Position numbers and translations under genes: made by a program. A model generated the notes under the pieces. It was not told the origin of the DNA. It did no database searches and saw only the letters and a program-made list of their open reading frames with translations. From Siphonobacter curvatus (GTDB lineage: Bacteria > Bacteroidota > Bacteroidia > Cytophagales > Spirosomataceae), in NCBI RefSeq assembly GCF_002943425.1, contig NZ_PTRA01000002.1:398812-462811 (forward strand): 64,000 nt of DNA, read 5' to 3'. Shown here piece by piece: positions 46,476 to 54,294 of the stretch; positions within the stretch are counted from its first letter, which is position 1; each line of letters starts with the position of its first letter.

Positions 46476-46483
46476 TAGTTTTG
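46476..46483 (+). promoter_or_regulatory. -7 element of the alpha/beta hydrolase gene
   Basis: TAGTTTTG matches TAnnTTTG exactly, 30 bases before the ATG at 46514 and 28 bases after the operator. Confidence 0.6.
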
Positions 46484-46513
46484 TCGCATTCATACTAACG
46501 AACAAGCTCATTC

Positions 46514-47263
46514 ATGAAAAATCTGTTTTTCCTACTCGCGTTTCTAATATCCACCGTCAGTCTGGCCCAATCGCGTACGCCACGAACCTTTCTGCTCGTG
46601 CACGGGGCCTGGTCGGGTGGATGGGATTACGCCCAAGTGGATGCCTTACTAGCAGCCAAAGGGGATAAAGTTTACCGACCAACGCTTACGGGTTTGGGTG
46701 AACGCGTGCATTTGTCCAATGCCAACGTCAACCTCAGTACGTACATCTCGGATATTGTCAATGTGATCCGGTTTGAAGACCTGCACAACGTAATTCTCGT
46801 CGGACATAGTTACGGCGGTATGGTCATAGCGGGCGTGGCGGAGCAGGTACCCGACCGCATCCGTCAACTCGTATACCTGGACGCAATGGTACCCAATGAT
46901 GGGGAAAGTGCCAAGGATGTGTGTGGTCCGATCTGGGACGCCCTGATGGTACCGCACATTAAAGACAGCGTGATGACCTATCCGTTCGGTCCTACCAAAC
47001 CCACGCCGCCCATGGACGTACCGCAGCCCATCAAAACCTATACGGAGCCGCTAAGAATTAGCAATCCACGGGTTGGAAACATTCCAACTGCTTTTATTGT
47101 CATGACGAAAAATGGTAAAAGTGATAGCCATACGGACGCCATGGGACTAAGCCGGGCCAGGGCCAGAAACTGGAAGATTTACCCCTTCGAAGGCGGTCAT
47201 TACTCCATGCGGGAACAACCCGAAAATCTGGTAAAAAAACTAGAGCTGGTATTGGGGAAGTAA
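46514..47263 (+). CDS. Exported alpha/beta hydrolase
   Basis: 249 residues with a signal peptide (MKNLFFLLAFLISTVSLAQ). The fold shows LLVHGAWSGGWDY (oxyanion region), the nucleophile elbow GHSYGG (Ser about 97) and the catalytic His in FEGGHYSM near the end. It looks like the salicylate-esterase/hydroxynitrile-lyase type of hydrolase. The HxlR neighbour suggests induction by a reactive small molecule. Confidence 0.88.
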   Translation: MKNLFFLLAFLISTVSLAQSRTPRTFLLVHGAWSGGWDYAQVDALLAAKGDKVYRPTLTGLGERVHLSNANVNLSTYISDIVNVIRFEDLHNVILVGHSYGGMVIAGVAEQVPDRIRQLVYLDAMVPNDGESAKDVCGPIWDALMVPHIKDSVMTYPFGPTKPTPPMDVPQPIKTYTEPLRISNPRVGNIPTAFIVMTKNGKSDSHTDAMGLSRARARNWKIYPFEGGHYSMREQPENLVKKLELVLGK

Positions 47264-47410
47264 CGGCTAAGGATTCGTTCATAACTGGATGGTAAGTTTT
47301 CATCAGTTATATAACATTTCCTGAGGAATCGAATGGAATATACAAGAACCAATTACTCCGGAAAACTTTCCAGAGGCCAAGTCTCAGGATATGTTTTATT
47401 AAACGACAAA

Positions 47411-47439
47411 GGCAGGAACGGATGAAATCCATTCCTGCC
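47411..47439 (-). terminator. Hairpin terminator of the subtilase cassette
   Basis: GGCAGGAACGGAT (47411-47423) pairs with ATCCATTCCTGCC (47427-47439) with one mismatch; on the minus strand TTTGTCGTTT follows. It ends the three-gene unit 47496-49800. Confidence 0.72.
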
Positions 47440-47495
47440 CAATAGATCAAATCTACGGTTCTAGACGAAATTTTACGAACCGTAAAAATGCTGAG

Positions 47496-47762
47496 CTACT
47501 CGAGTCGGGCCGTACCGCCAGAGGTCCCCATCGGCGCCACCGTAGTTGACGGGCTGGGAGCGTTTTCAATGGCCTCCAATAGCCACACGGGAGGTTCCCC
47601 GGCCGGCTGGTCGCCCGAGGCCGTTCCCATAGTCGTACCGGTATTACTACTCGCGGGATCTGTTCCCTGGGGCTCTCCGCCGGCGTAACCGGGAATTGAA
47701 TCCGACGTTACGAAGGCTGGGGTGGCATCGGTTTTGTGATCTACTTCAATGGTTATTTTCAT
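47496..47762 (-). CDS. 88-residue Gly/Pro/Ser/Thr-rich protein of the subtilase cassette
   Basis: No family recognised. A short beta-like start (MKITIEVDHKTD) is followed by a low-complexity region with GYAGGEPQG, a proline-rich GEPPVWLLEAIENA and a Ser/Thr/Gly tail. There is no signal peptide. It lies 7 bases after the 84-residue domain gene and is the last gene of the unit. It could be a secreted or processed peptide, a substrate of the neighbouring subtilase, or an unrelated linker protein; none of these is shown. Confidence 0.6.
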   Translation of the reverse strand: MKITIEVDHKTDATPAFVTSDSIPGYAGGEPQGTDPASSNTGTTMGTASGDQPAGEPPVWLLEAIENAPSPSTTVAPMGTSGGTARLE

Positions 47763-47769
47763 GGCGATG

Positions 47770-48024
47770 CTAGTTCAAAACCGCGTACCGGGCCTCGATA
47801 TTGACGGGTACGTTGGTCAGATTTTTAATTAATACCCAATAGGTTACGTACGTGGCGTTAGCCCGTTCTACGCGAGTTTCCCATTCCACCTGGGGAGCTC
47901 CGGTCCGTGGTGACGTGGGTACCACATGCCAGATGACGTGCCAGCTAGCCGGCCAGTTAAACGTATACCACTGGGCGGAGGCATTGGCCGCTACCGTACC
48001 CGTAAATTGAACACCAACTCTCAT
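47770..48024 (-). CDS. Stand-alone copy of the subtilase C-terminal domain
   Basis: 84 residues that align along their whole length with the last 82 residues of the subtilase encoded just upstream (48103-49800). A hand count gives 46 identities in about 81 positions, with WYTFNWPA, WHV, GAPQ, VERA, TYW and RY/RF..VL in common. It is Trp- and Val-rich and probably an all-beta sandwich. No signal peptide. It looks like a domain duplication that became a gene; the role is unknown. It follows the subtilase gene by 78 bases. Confidence 0.8.
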   Translation of the reverse strand: MRVGVQFTGTVAANASAQWYTFNWPASWHVIWHVVPTSPRTGAPQVEWETRVERANATYVTYWVLIKNLTNVPVNIEARYAVLN

Positions 48025-48102
48025 GATCGTGAAGGTTTGAAAAAAGGTTAAGAAAAGTAAGTATCCGGGCTCTCCGGTACGATTGGTTTCCGCAGGTTGA
48101 TA

Positions 48103-49800
48103 CTACCAGCCCAGTACCGTAAACCTTCCTTCGAAATTCAGGGGCCGGTTACTGAGATTGGTTACATTGAGCCAATAGGTAATGAAGCCATCCGAAGCCC
48201 GCTCTACCTGTGTTTTGATTTTAAGCTGCGGAGCACCGGGTACTGGCGTCGTGGGAACGGCCGTCCATACGACGTGCCAGTGAGCGGGCCAATTGAACGT
48301 ATACCAGCGGCCTGTAGCATTGGCCCCCAAACTGCCCGTAAACTGCACGCCCGACCAGGTATTGGTTTGTAAGACGAGCGGAATCAACTGGCGTAAGTTG
48401 GGACGATTGCCGATTCGCTGCGTCAGGGGACGTCCGGTTGCGGCCTGCTGGGCCGAACCCGTCGTGCGGAGTACTTCCCGGGCCCGGGCGGGCGTCAGCG
48501 GAATGCGTCCGTAGGCCCGAAGAATGCCCTGCAAACAGGCCAGCGTTCCGACGACAATCGGTGAAGCACTCGACGTCCCGTTGAACGTATCCGTATAATG
48601 CTCGTTTTCAGGTCCACCCTGTAAATCGCCGTAACCCGTGGTCGTCACTTCCCAACCCCAGCCCTGCACGTCGATCATGGAACCAAAGTTGGAAAAATTG
48701 CAGCGAGCCCGGTCGGTGTATACTTCTCCACTACCTGTCTCGGCGTTACGTCCGTGCGTACCGGGGGGCGGATTTCCTGCTCCTACTACCACGGCCCCTG
48801 AGTCCCGGTTGGCCCGGTTAAACGGATTCCGCCAGGTCGCCGGAAAACCCGTCAAAGCCGTATTGTAGCCCGCCGCATCGAGGTTGTTGTTGCCATTGCC
48901 GGCAGCTTCGACCACAATGACACCCCGACTGACGGCATAGCGAATGGCGTCAAAATCGGCAGGCCACCATTCCACGGTCGTAAGGCCCAGGGTTGGGTGC
49001 GAATACTGCTGTTCAATCAGGATGATGTCTCCCGGCCGGAGGCTATCGGCTGCCAGCTGGATCACCTGGGGTAGGTTATAGGTCATGGCCGCATCCCGGT
49101 ACACCGAAATAGCCCGCAGGTTAGCATCCGGGCTAATGCCCGTTACCCCAATCGTATTGGTATCTCCACCGATTACACCCAGTACGGCTGTTCCGTGGTT
49201 TTGCCAATCGGCTCGCTGTACGCCGCTGAGTAATCCGCCCGAGTTCTGAGCCAGATCTTCGTGCGTAAAATTCCAGCCCCCTTCAATGTCGATCACCTGC
49301 ACATTCGCTCCCCGTCCACCCGGATACGTCCAGGCAAACACTGCATCAACGCCCTGGGGCGATGCCTCCAAATAGCCCTGTCGATCGACAAAACTAGGGG
49401 TAACCGGTACGGAAGGATCCGGAGCGGCGGACCGTACCGCCGTTTCAATGAAGGGCAACGTAGCCTGCGGCTGTACGTAAGCTCCCTCAACTTCTTCCCG
49501 TTGCAATAAGGACTGAATCAGAGGGTCTGCCTGCTCAGCGGGCACTTCCGTAACGTAGTATACGCTTAAATCAGGAGCGGGTTCCGCGGAGGTTTCCAAG
49601 GTGGATAGCCTTGCGGGGGTATCATTGAACAAAGGCCGGAACGATACGGATTCTGCTGCCGGGGCATTCGCCAATAGGGTGGCTCCCTGCTCCGGCGAGA
49701 AACCGGGCCGGACAATCACGACTACCTGCGTCCGTTGCGGACCTTCCGGGCCGCCGGCAGTCGGCGGTTCGCCCGGGAAAGGCTTGGTTGTTTTAGCCAT
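48103..49800 (-). CDS. S8 (subtilisin-like) peptidase without signal peptide
   Basis: 565 residues. A proline-rich start (1-22) and a propeptide-like region (about 24-112) precede the catalytic domain with Asp171 (QVIDIEGGW), His202 (NHGTAVLGVIGG), oxyanion Asn302 (EAAGNG) and Ser410 (FNGTSSASP). The last 82 residues form the domain that also exists alone in the next gene. No signal peptide or lipobox is present, so it is cytoplasmic or exported by another route. Together with the two small genes it forms an isolated unit closed by a terminator. Confidence 0.9.
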   Translation of the reverse strand: MAKTTKPFPGEPPTAGGPEGPQRTQVVVIVRPGFSPEQGATLLANAPAAESVSFRPLFNDTPARLSTLETSAEPAPDLSVYYVTEVPAEQADPLIQSLLQREEVEGAYVQPQATLPFIETAVRSAAPDPSVPVTPSFVDRQGYLEASPQGVDAVFAWTYPGGRGANVQVIDIEGGWNFTHEDLAQNSGGLLSGVQRADWQNHGTAVLGVIGGDTNTIGVTGISPDANLRAISVYRDAAMTYNLPQVIQLAADSLRPGDIILIEQQYSHPTLGLTTVEWWPADFDAIRYAVSRGVIVVEAAGNGNNNLDAAGYNTALTGFPATWRNPFNRANRDSGAVVVGAGNPPPGTHGRNAETGSGEVYTDRARCNFSNFGSMIDVQGWGWEVTTTGYGDLQGGPENEHYTDTFNGTSSASPIVVGTLACLQGILRAYGRIPLTPARAREVLRTTGSAQQAATGRPLTQRIGNRPNLRQLIPLVLQTNTWSGVQFTGSLGANATGRWYTFNWPAHWHVVWTAVPTTPVPGAPQLKIKTQVERASDGFITYWLNVTNLSNRPLNFEGRFTVLGW

Positions 49801-50100
49801 CAGTTAAACAGGTTAAAAGGTTGAAGAATAGTATCAGACTTGTAAACACTTGCTGGCAAAATCAAACTCTTAGTCGCAACCGCACCCACGGATGGTAACA
49901 CCATCGCTCCTGCTTTTCAGGATTATGAAATGCGTACGATAGGGAGTGCCCTTTTTCAGTAGGGGCATTACTCGCTCTCTCTACCTGCCGGTGTTTGATA
50001 CAGCTTTTGTGAGGAGAACAGGTACACAAAAGCTGTAATAGAAGATTCAAACCGCACTCTATTGATTCACAGCGAAGCGAACAGTAAGGTTTGATTTTAT

Positions 50101-50108
50101 TACCTTTG
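50101..50108 (+). promoter_or_regulatory. -7 element of the AraC gene, apparently leaderless
   Basis: TACCTTTG matches TAnnTTTG exactly but ends only 4 bases before the ATG at 50113. Transcription would begin at or next to the start codon. Confidence 0.5.
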
Positions 50109-50112
50109 CCGG

Positions 50113-50979
50113 ATGAACATTTCCTCGACCTCACCCACCCCGACTACGACAGACTTCAAAGGTTTTAAAGTCTACCCAATAGCCGGAGTGGCCAACCCTG
50201 CCCAACCCCATGGTCGGCGGGATTTTTATAAAATCGTTTTAATCAGCGGGGAAATGACGCTGAATTACGGCGGACAAAAGATCGATCTGAGCGGCAGTAA
50301 CCTCATTCTGCTCAACCCCCGGGTGCCTCATGCGGTAGAACACCGCACGGAACGAAAGGGATTCGCCTGCGTCTTTACGGAAACTTTTCTGGCGGGTCGG
50401 GAACGTACGGAATTGCTCCAGCACTCACCCTTGTTTCGGTTCGATGGTTCGCCCGTTCTTTCGCTTAGTCCTGAGCAGACGGAATTCATGAGCGGTCTAT
50501 TTCAAAAAATGCGATCCGTTTATACCAGCGATTACGACTACAAGGAAGACTTGTTGAAAACCTGTTTGGAGCTGATTTTACGGGAAGCTTTGCGTATTCA
50601 GCCGCCCCTGCCCACGCTTACATCTAAGAACGGAGCTACGCGGCTGACCCAGCTTTTTCTGGATCTGCTGGAAAGGCAGTTCCCCATTGAAAGTCCCGTT
50701 AGTCCGCTTCGTTTCCGAACGCCTCAGGATTTTGCCGAGGCCCTCTCGGTACACGTCAACTACCTCAATCGCTCCGTTAAGGAAAGCACCGGAAAGCCTA
50801 CTTCCGTACACTTGGCGGACCGGATCACGGCGGAAGCTAAAGCCCTTTTACAACATACGGACTGGAGTGTCGCGGACATTGCGTACAGCCTCGGGTTTGA
50901 GTACCCTACGTATTTCCATAATTACTTTAAACGAATCACAGGTTTTACGCCTAATCTCCTTCGGACGCGTAAAGTTTGA
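50113..50979 (+). CDS. AraC-family transcriptional regulator
   Basis: 288 residues. The N-terminal cupin-like sensor (about 25-150; LISGEMTLNYGGQKIDLSGSNLILLNPRVPHAVEH) is followed by two helix-turn-helices at about 180-288 (TPQDFAEALSVHVNYLNRSVKESTGKP; WSVADIAYSLGFEYPTYFHNYFKRITGFTPN). The aldo/keto reductase gene 130 bases downstream is its likely target. Translation appears leaderless. Confidence 0.93.
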   Translation: MNISSTSPTPTTTDFKGFKVYPIAGVANPAQPHGRRDFYKIVLISGEMTLNYGGQKIDLSGSNLILLNPRVPHAVEHRTERKGFACVFTETFLAGRERTELLQHSPLFRFDGSPVLSLSPEQTEFMSGLFQKMRSVYTSDYDYKEDLLKTCLELILREALRIQPPLPTLTSKNGATRLTQLFLDLLERQFPIESPVSPLRFRTPQDFAEALSVHVNYLNRSVKESTGKPTSVHLADRITAEAKALLQHTDWSVADIAYSLGFEYPTYFHNYFKRITGFTPNLLRTRKV

Positions 50980-51109
50980 AAATCATACCTTTCGGTTTGA
51001 TTCTCTTTATTCTTTGTGTCCGTAAGAACCGGAACTTTGTCTTATCAAACTAGTAGCAGGGAAGCCTACCTACGAGCCCTTGCTATTGAACGATAAGTCA
51101 ACGAAAACC

Positions 51110-52090
51110 ATGAAAAAGAGAACACTAAACCGATTGGAAGTATCCGCCATTGGCTATGGCTGTATGGGCTTGAGCATGGGCTATGGTTCAGCCCCGGCCC
51201 CGCAAGAAGCGATCCAGCTGATTCGCCGGGCCTTTGAACTGGGCTGTACGTTCTTCGATACCGCTGAAATTTACGCCATGGGAGCCAATGAGCGACTGGT
51301 TGGTGAAGCCTTGCAACCCCTGCGTAATCAGGTGGCAATCGCAACCAAGTTTTTACTGCAGAAAGACTGGGAAGGCCATTCCCGGGAACGTTTGATGCAG
51401 GCGTTACGCAACCGTCTGGAAGCTTCCCTCAAGCGATTGGGTACGGATCACGTCGAATTGTACTACCAGCACCGCGTCAATAAAGATATTCCGGTGGAAG
51501 ACATTGCGTACTGTATGGGCGAATTCATCCAGGAAGGAAAAATACTGGGTTGGGGTCAGTCGCAGGCTACAGTCGAAGAAATCCGGCGGGCCCACGCTAT
51601 CACGCCACTAACCGCTATTCAGAGTGAGTACTCGATGATGGAGCGGAAGTTTGAACCGGATGTTATTCCCGTCTGCGAAGCATTGGGCATTGGTTTCGTC
51701 CCCTTCTCCCCCCTGGCCAACGGATTTTTGTCCGGCCAAGTCAAACCCGAAGCCGAATATACCGGCATGGATGCCCGTCGGGTCATTACGCGTTTCGACA
51801 AGGATAATATCGTGGCGAATCAACCATTGCTGGATCTGCTACATCAGGTGGCGGCGGATAAACAGGCCACGCCCGCCCAGATTTCCCTGGCCTGGATGCT
51901 CCATAAAAAGCCCTTTATTGTCCCCATTCCGGGCTCGCGAAAGATGCATCGGATGGAAGAAAATTTCGGAGCTGCCGCAGTCGTCTTGACGGATGCCGAA
52001 TACGCGGACATCGAAAGGGCTTTGGCTCAGATTGAAATTCACGGCAACCGAACTGATGAAGACATTGCCCGCCTGCGGACCCTTCAGTAA
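51110..52090 (+). CDS. Aldo/keto reductase
   Basis: 326 residues from MKKRTLNRLEVS. The (beta/alpha)8 tetrad is Asp and Tyr in FFDTAEIYAMG, Lys in VAIATKF and His in LYYQHRVNKDIPVEDI. The NADPH-binding end has IPGSRKMHRMEENFGAA. It resembles yeast and bacterial AKRs that reduce aldehydes and ketones. It lies downstream of an AraC gene in the same direction, a frequent pair in Bacteroidota. Confidence 0.93.
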   Translation: MKKRTLNRLEVSAIGYGCMGLSMGYGSAPAPQEAIQLIRRAFELGCTFFDTAEIYAMGANERLVGEALQPLRNQVAIATKFLLQKDWEGHSRERLMQALRNRLEASLKRLGTDHVELYYQHRVNKDIPVEDIAYCMGEFIQEGKILGWGQSQATVEEIRRAHAITPLTAIQSEYSMMERKFEPDVIPVCEALGIGFVPFSPLANGFLSGQVKPEAEYTGMDARRVITRFDKDNIVANQPLLDLLHQVAADKQATPAQISLAWMLHKKPFIVPIPGSRKMHRMEENFGAAAVVLTDAEYADIERALAQIEIHGNRTDEDIARLRTLQ

Positions 52091-52128
52091 TCAATACGTA
52101 TCCAATCAACAGTTAATCATGTAGTTAG

Positions 52129-52171
52129 CAACCCAGAAAAGTTATTTCCAATCAATAGCTTTTCTGGGTTG
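52129..52171 (+). terminator. Terminator after the aldo/keto reductase
   Basis: A perfect 13-bp stem (CAACCCAGAAAAG 52129-52141 with CTTTTCTGGGTTG 52159-52171) with a 17-base loop, followed by TTGT. It separates the aldo/keto reductase from the second sigma gene. Confidence 0.8.
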
Positions 52172-52363
52172 TTGTCCTCACAGCCTTTCCCGTCCAAGTG
52201 CCTTTCCCTGGTCGTCGAAAGCGTTCCGACTAATCATCAAAAGGAATTATACGTTACGGCTGAAGCTTCCACAGAACCTATGGAACAATCAGCATTCCTC
52301 CAAAGAATTTGCAGAAATTAGCGGTGTCAGCCTATATTTATAGATTAAAAACGCCGCAACACC

Positions 52364-52960
52364 ATATACAACGAGCGAAGCCATACTGATCATGAACTAC
52401 TTATACGTCTTCAAAACGGAGATGAAAGTGCGTTTGCATCCCTGTATGATCGGTACTGGAGTAAACTGTACGCCTACGTATACAACCGCATCCGCTCGCA
52501 GGAGGATACGGAAGAGTTAGTACAGGAAGTCTTTATTGTTTTGTGGGAAAACCGGCAATCCATTGTCATTACTGATTCGCTATCGCTGTATCTGTTTAGT
52601 ATTCTCAAGCGACAGCTCGTTTCTTATTTTCGTTCCGAGAAAGTCAAATCGGTCTTTGCCGAGCATTTTGCTCACTTCATCCGAGGGCAAATGGACAATT
52701 CCACGGACGAACGCTGGGCCGTTGATGATTTGCAACAACGCATTGAAGCCGCTATCGCGGAGCTTCCCAACAAATGCCAGGAAGTATTCTGGCTGAGCCG
52801 TAAGCAGCAACTCAGCAGCCTGGAAATTGCCAGCCAGCTCCAAATTTCCCAACGAACGGTAGAAAACTACCTTTCCCGAGCGGTCGCTCACCTGAAGCTT
52901 CAATTGGGCGATGTACTGGTTTTCTGGGCTTTCACTTACCTTTTTTCAGCGGTTCTGTAA
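52364..52960 (+). CDS. ECF sigma factor lacking a normal start codon (second Sus system)
   Basis: The open frame begins at 52349, after a TAA. Region 2 is seen as LLIRLQNGDESAFASLYDRYWSKLYAYVYN, then TEELVQEVFIVLW; region 4 as LPNKCQEVFWLSRKQQLSSLEIASQLQISQRTVENYL. In frame there is no ATG, GTG or TTG before 52541, which falls inside region 2, so a start there would destroy the protein. I mark ATA 52364 as the nominal start; an indel near 52390 is an equally good explanation, since ATG 52392 lies one base out of frame. It should partner the FecR encoded at 53143. Confidence 0.8.
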   Translation: MYNERSHTDHELLIRLQNGDESAFASLYDRYWSKLYAYVYNRIRSQEDTEELVQEVFIVLWENRQSIVITDSLSLYLFSILKRQLVSYFRSEKVKSVFAEHFAHFIRGQMDNSTDERWAVDDLQQRIEAAIAELPNKCQEVFWLSRKQQLSSLEIASQLQISQRTVENYLSRAVAHLKLQLGDVLVFWAFTYLFSAVL

Positions 52961-53142
52961 GGTTTTTTCTCTCTTCTTCAGGGCCTGAATTTCCCCCTTG
53001 CTAATTTTTTTCAAAAAAATTTCATTTGGACTGTGCGTAAAAGCTCCCCCAAGCGATATTACAGTAAACAGGCATTGTAAAATATGCTTTCGACAATACC
53101 TCACAAAACCATAGAATCTATTGTATCCAACCTTTGACTTTT

Positions 53143-54096
53143 ATGAACGAGTCCAGATTTGATGAATTGTTAACCAAGTATCAGCTCGGAAAATGTAATC
53201 CGGAAGAATACGCCCTTGTCGAACGATGGTTAGAATCGTTGTCGGATCATTCGTTTGATCAGATTCCGCCCGCTCAACAGGAGGTGATTAAAAACCGGAT
53301 GCGGCGTTCCCTGACTAACCGAATTCAACCGCAAAAACCCGTTCGACGGCTATTGCGATCCCGGTTTCAGATTGCCGCCTCGATTGTACTCCTGCTGGCC
53401 GTGGGTCTTGGGTTCTGGCAATGGAATCGGTCTCGGGTTGTCCCACAAATCGCGTATGCGGACCTGCATCAGATCAAAAAGGTCATTCTGCCCGACGGAA
53501 GTCTGGTTTGGTTGAAAGATTCCAGTCGCCTCGAATACCCTTCCCGGTTTAATGGAGCCGTTCGAGAAGTTCGATTGCACGGAGAGGCTTTATTTGAAGT
53601 AGCTAAAAACCCGGAATTCCCCTTTATTATTCATGCGGGCCAAATGACCACAAAAGTCTTAGGTACCAGTTTCAATATTAAAAGCCGGAATAAGCAGGCC
53701 GAAGTCGTTGTCTTTACGGGAAAAGTAACCGTCAGTACAGCGGCCCAGACGGTTACACTGGCACCTAGTCAAAAGGCCATTTACGCTCCGCAAACGCAGA
53801 AAATTGAATCGACGCATATTGCAGCATTCGCTCCCGTAAAACAGGAATATAGCCAGGGAACCGAGTACAATATGGATTTTAATGACAGCTCGCTGGCCGA
53901 AGTGCTGGCTCGCATAGAAAAGAAGTTTGATGTACAGATCAGCTATGATGTGGCCCGTTTGAAAAACTGCCTGTTCACAGCTGAACTGACGGATCAATCC
54001 CTGGAGAATACGTTAGGTGTGTTAACCCAGACGTTTGGGGGTACCTACGCGATTACCGATTCGAAGGTAGAGCTCAAGGGCTTATCCTGTAACTAA
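53143..54096 (+). CDS. FecR-family anti-sigma factor (second Sus system)
   Basis: 317 residues from MNESRFDELLTK. N-terminal cytoplasmic segment to about 75, one membrane helix (FQIAASIVLLLAVGLGFWQW), FecR domain (VILPDGSLVWLKDSSRLEYPSRF; LHGEALFEVAKNPEFPFII), and a C-terminal DUF4974 (SLAEVLARIEKKFDVQISYD). It should restrain the sigma encoded 180 bases upstream and take its cue from the STN domain of the SusC at 54295. Confidence 0.93.
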   Translation: MNESRFDELLTKYQLGKCNPEEYALVERWLESLSDHSFDQIPPAQQEVIKNRMRRSLTNRIQPQKPVRRLLRSRFQIAASIVLLLAVGLGFWQWNRSRVVPQIAYADLHQIKKVILPDGSLVWLKDSSRLEYPSRFNGAVREVRLHGEALFEVAKNPEFPFIIHAGQMTTKVLGTSFNIKSRNKQAEVVVFTGKVTVSTAAQTVTLAPSQKAIYAPQTQKIESTHIAAFAPVKQEYSQGTEYNMDFNDSSLAEVLARIEKKFDVQISYDVARLKNCLFTAELTDQSLENTLGVLTQTFGGTYAITDSKVELKGLSCN

Positions 54097-54174
54097 CACC
54101 CCTTTGTTTTCACTTTCAATACCTTAGCTAACTACTGCATGAACTAATCTTCTCCCCACTTTTTCATTAAAAAA

Positions 54175-54204
54175 GGGTCAAGAGTGCACCACCACCCTTG
54201 ACCC
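54175..54204 (+). other. Hairpin upstream of the second susC
   Basis: GGGTCAAG (54175-54182) and CTTGACCC (54197-54204) form an 8-bp stem in the 198-base gap between fecR and susC. The gap also has a second GC-rich stretch. It may attenuate read-through from the regulator genes. Confidence 0.45.
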
Positions 54205-54294
54205 GGTAGGGCCCCGGCACTTGTCAAGCTTCCGCTTTTTGAGCGGATCAGGGTCCCCTTTGTCTTATTCGAACAATAAAACCTGACCAAATTA

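Noticed and set aside
49862..50134. 90-residue minus-strand frame rich in Cys and Arg
   Set aside because: It overlaps the start of the AraC gene and its -7 element and has no recognisable pattern.
52536..52796. 86-residue frame overlapping the second sigma gene
   Set aside because: The sigma factor reading has clear region 2 and region 4 motifs in another frame.
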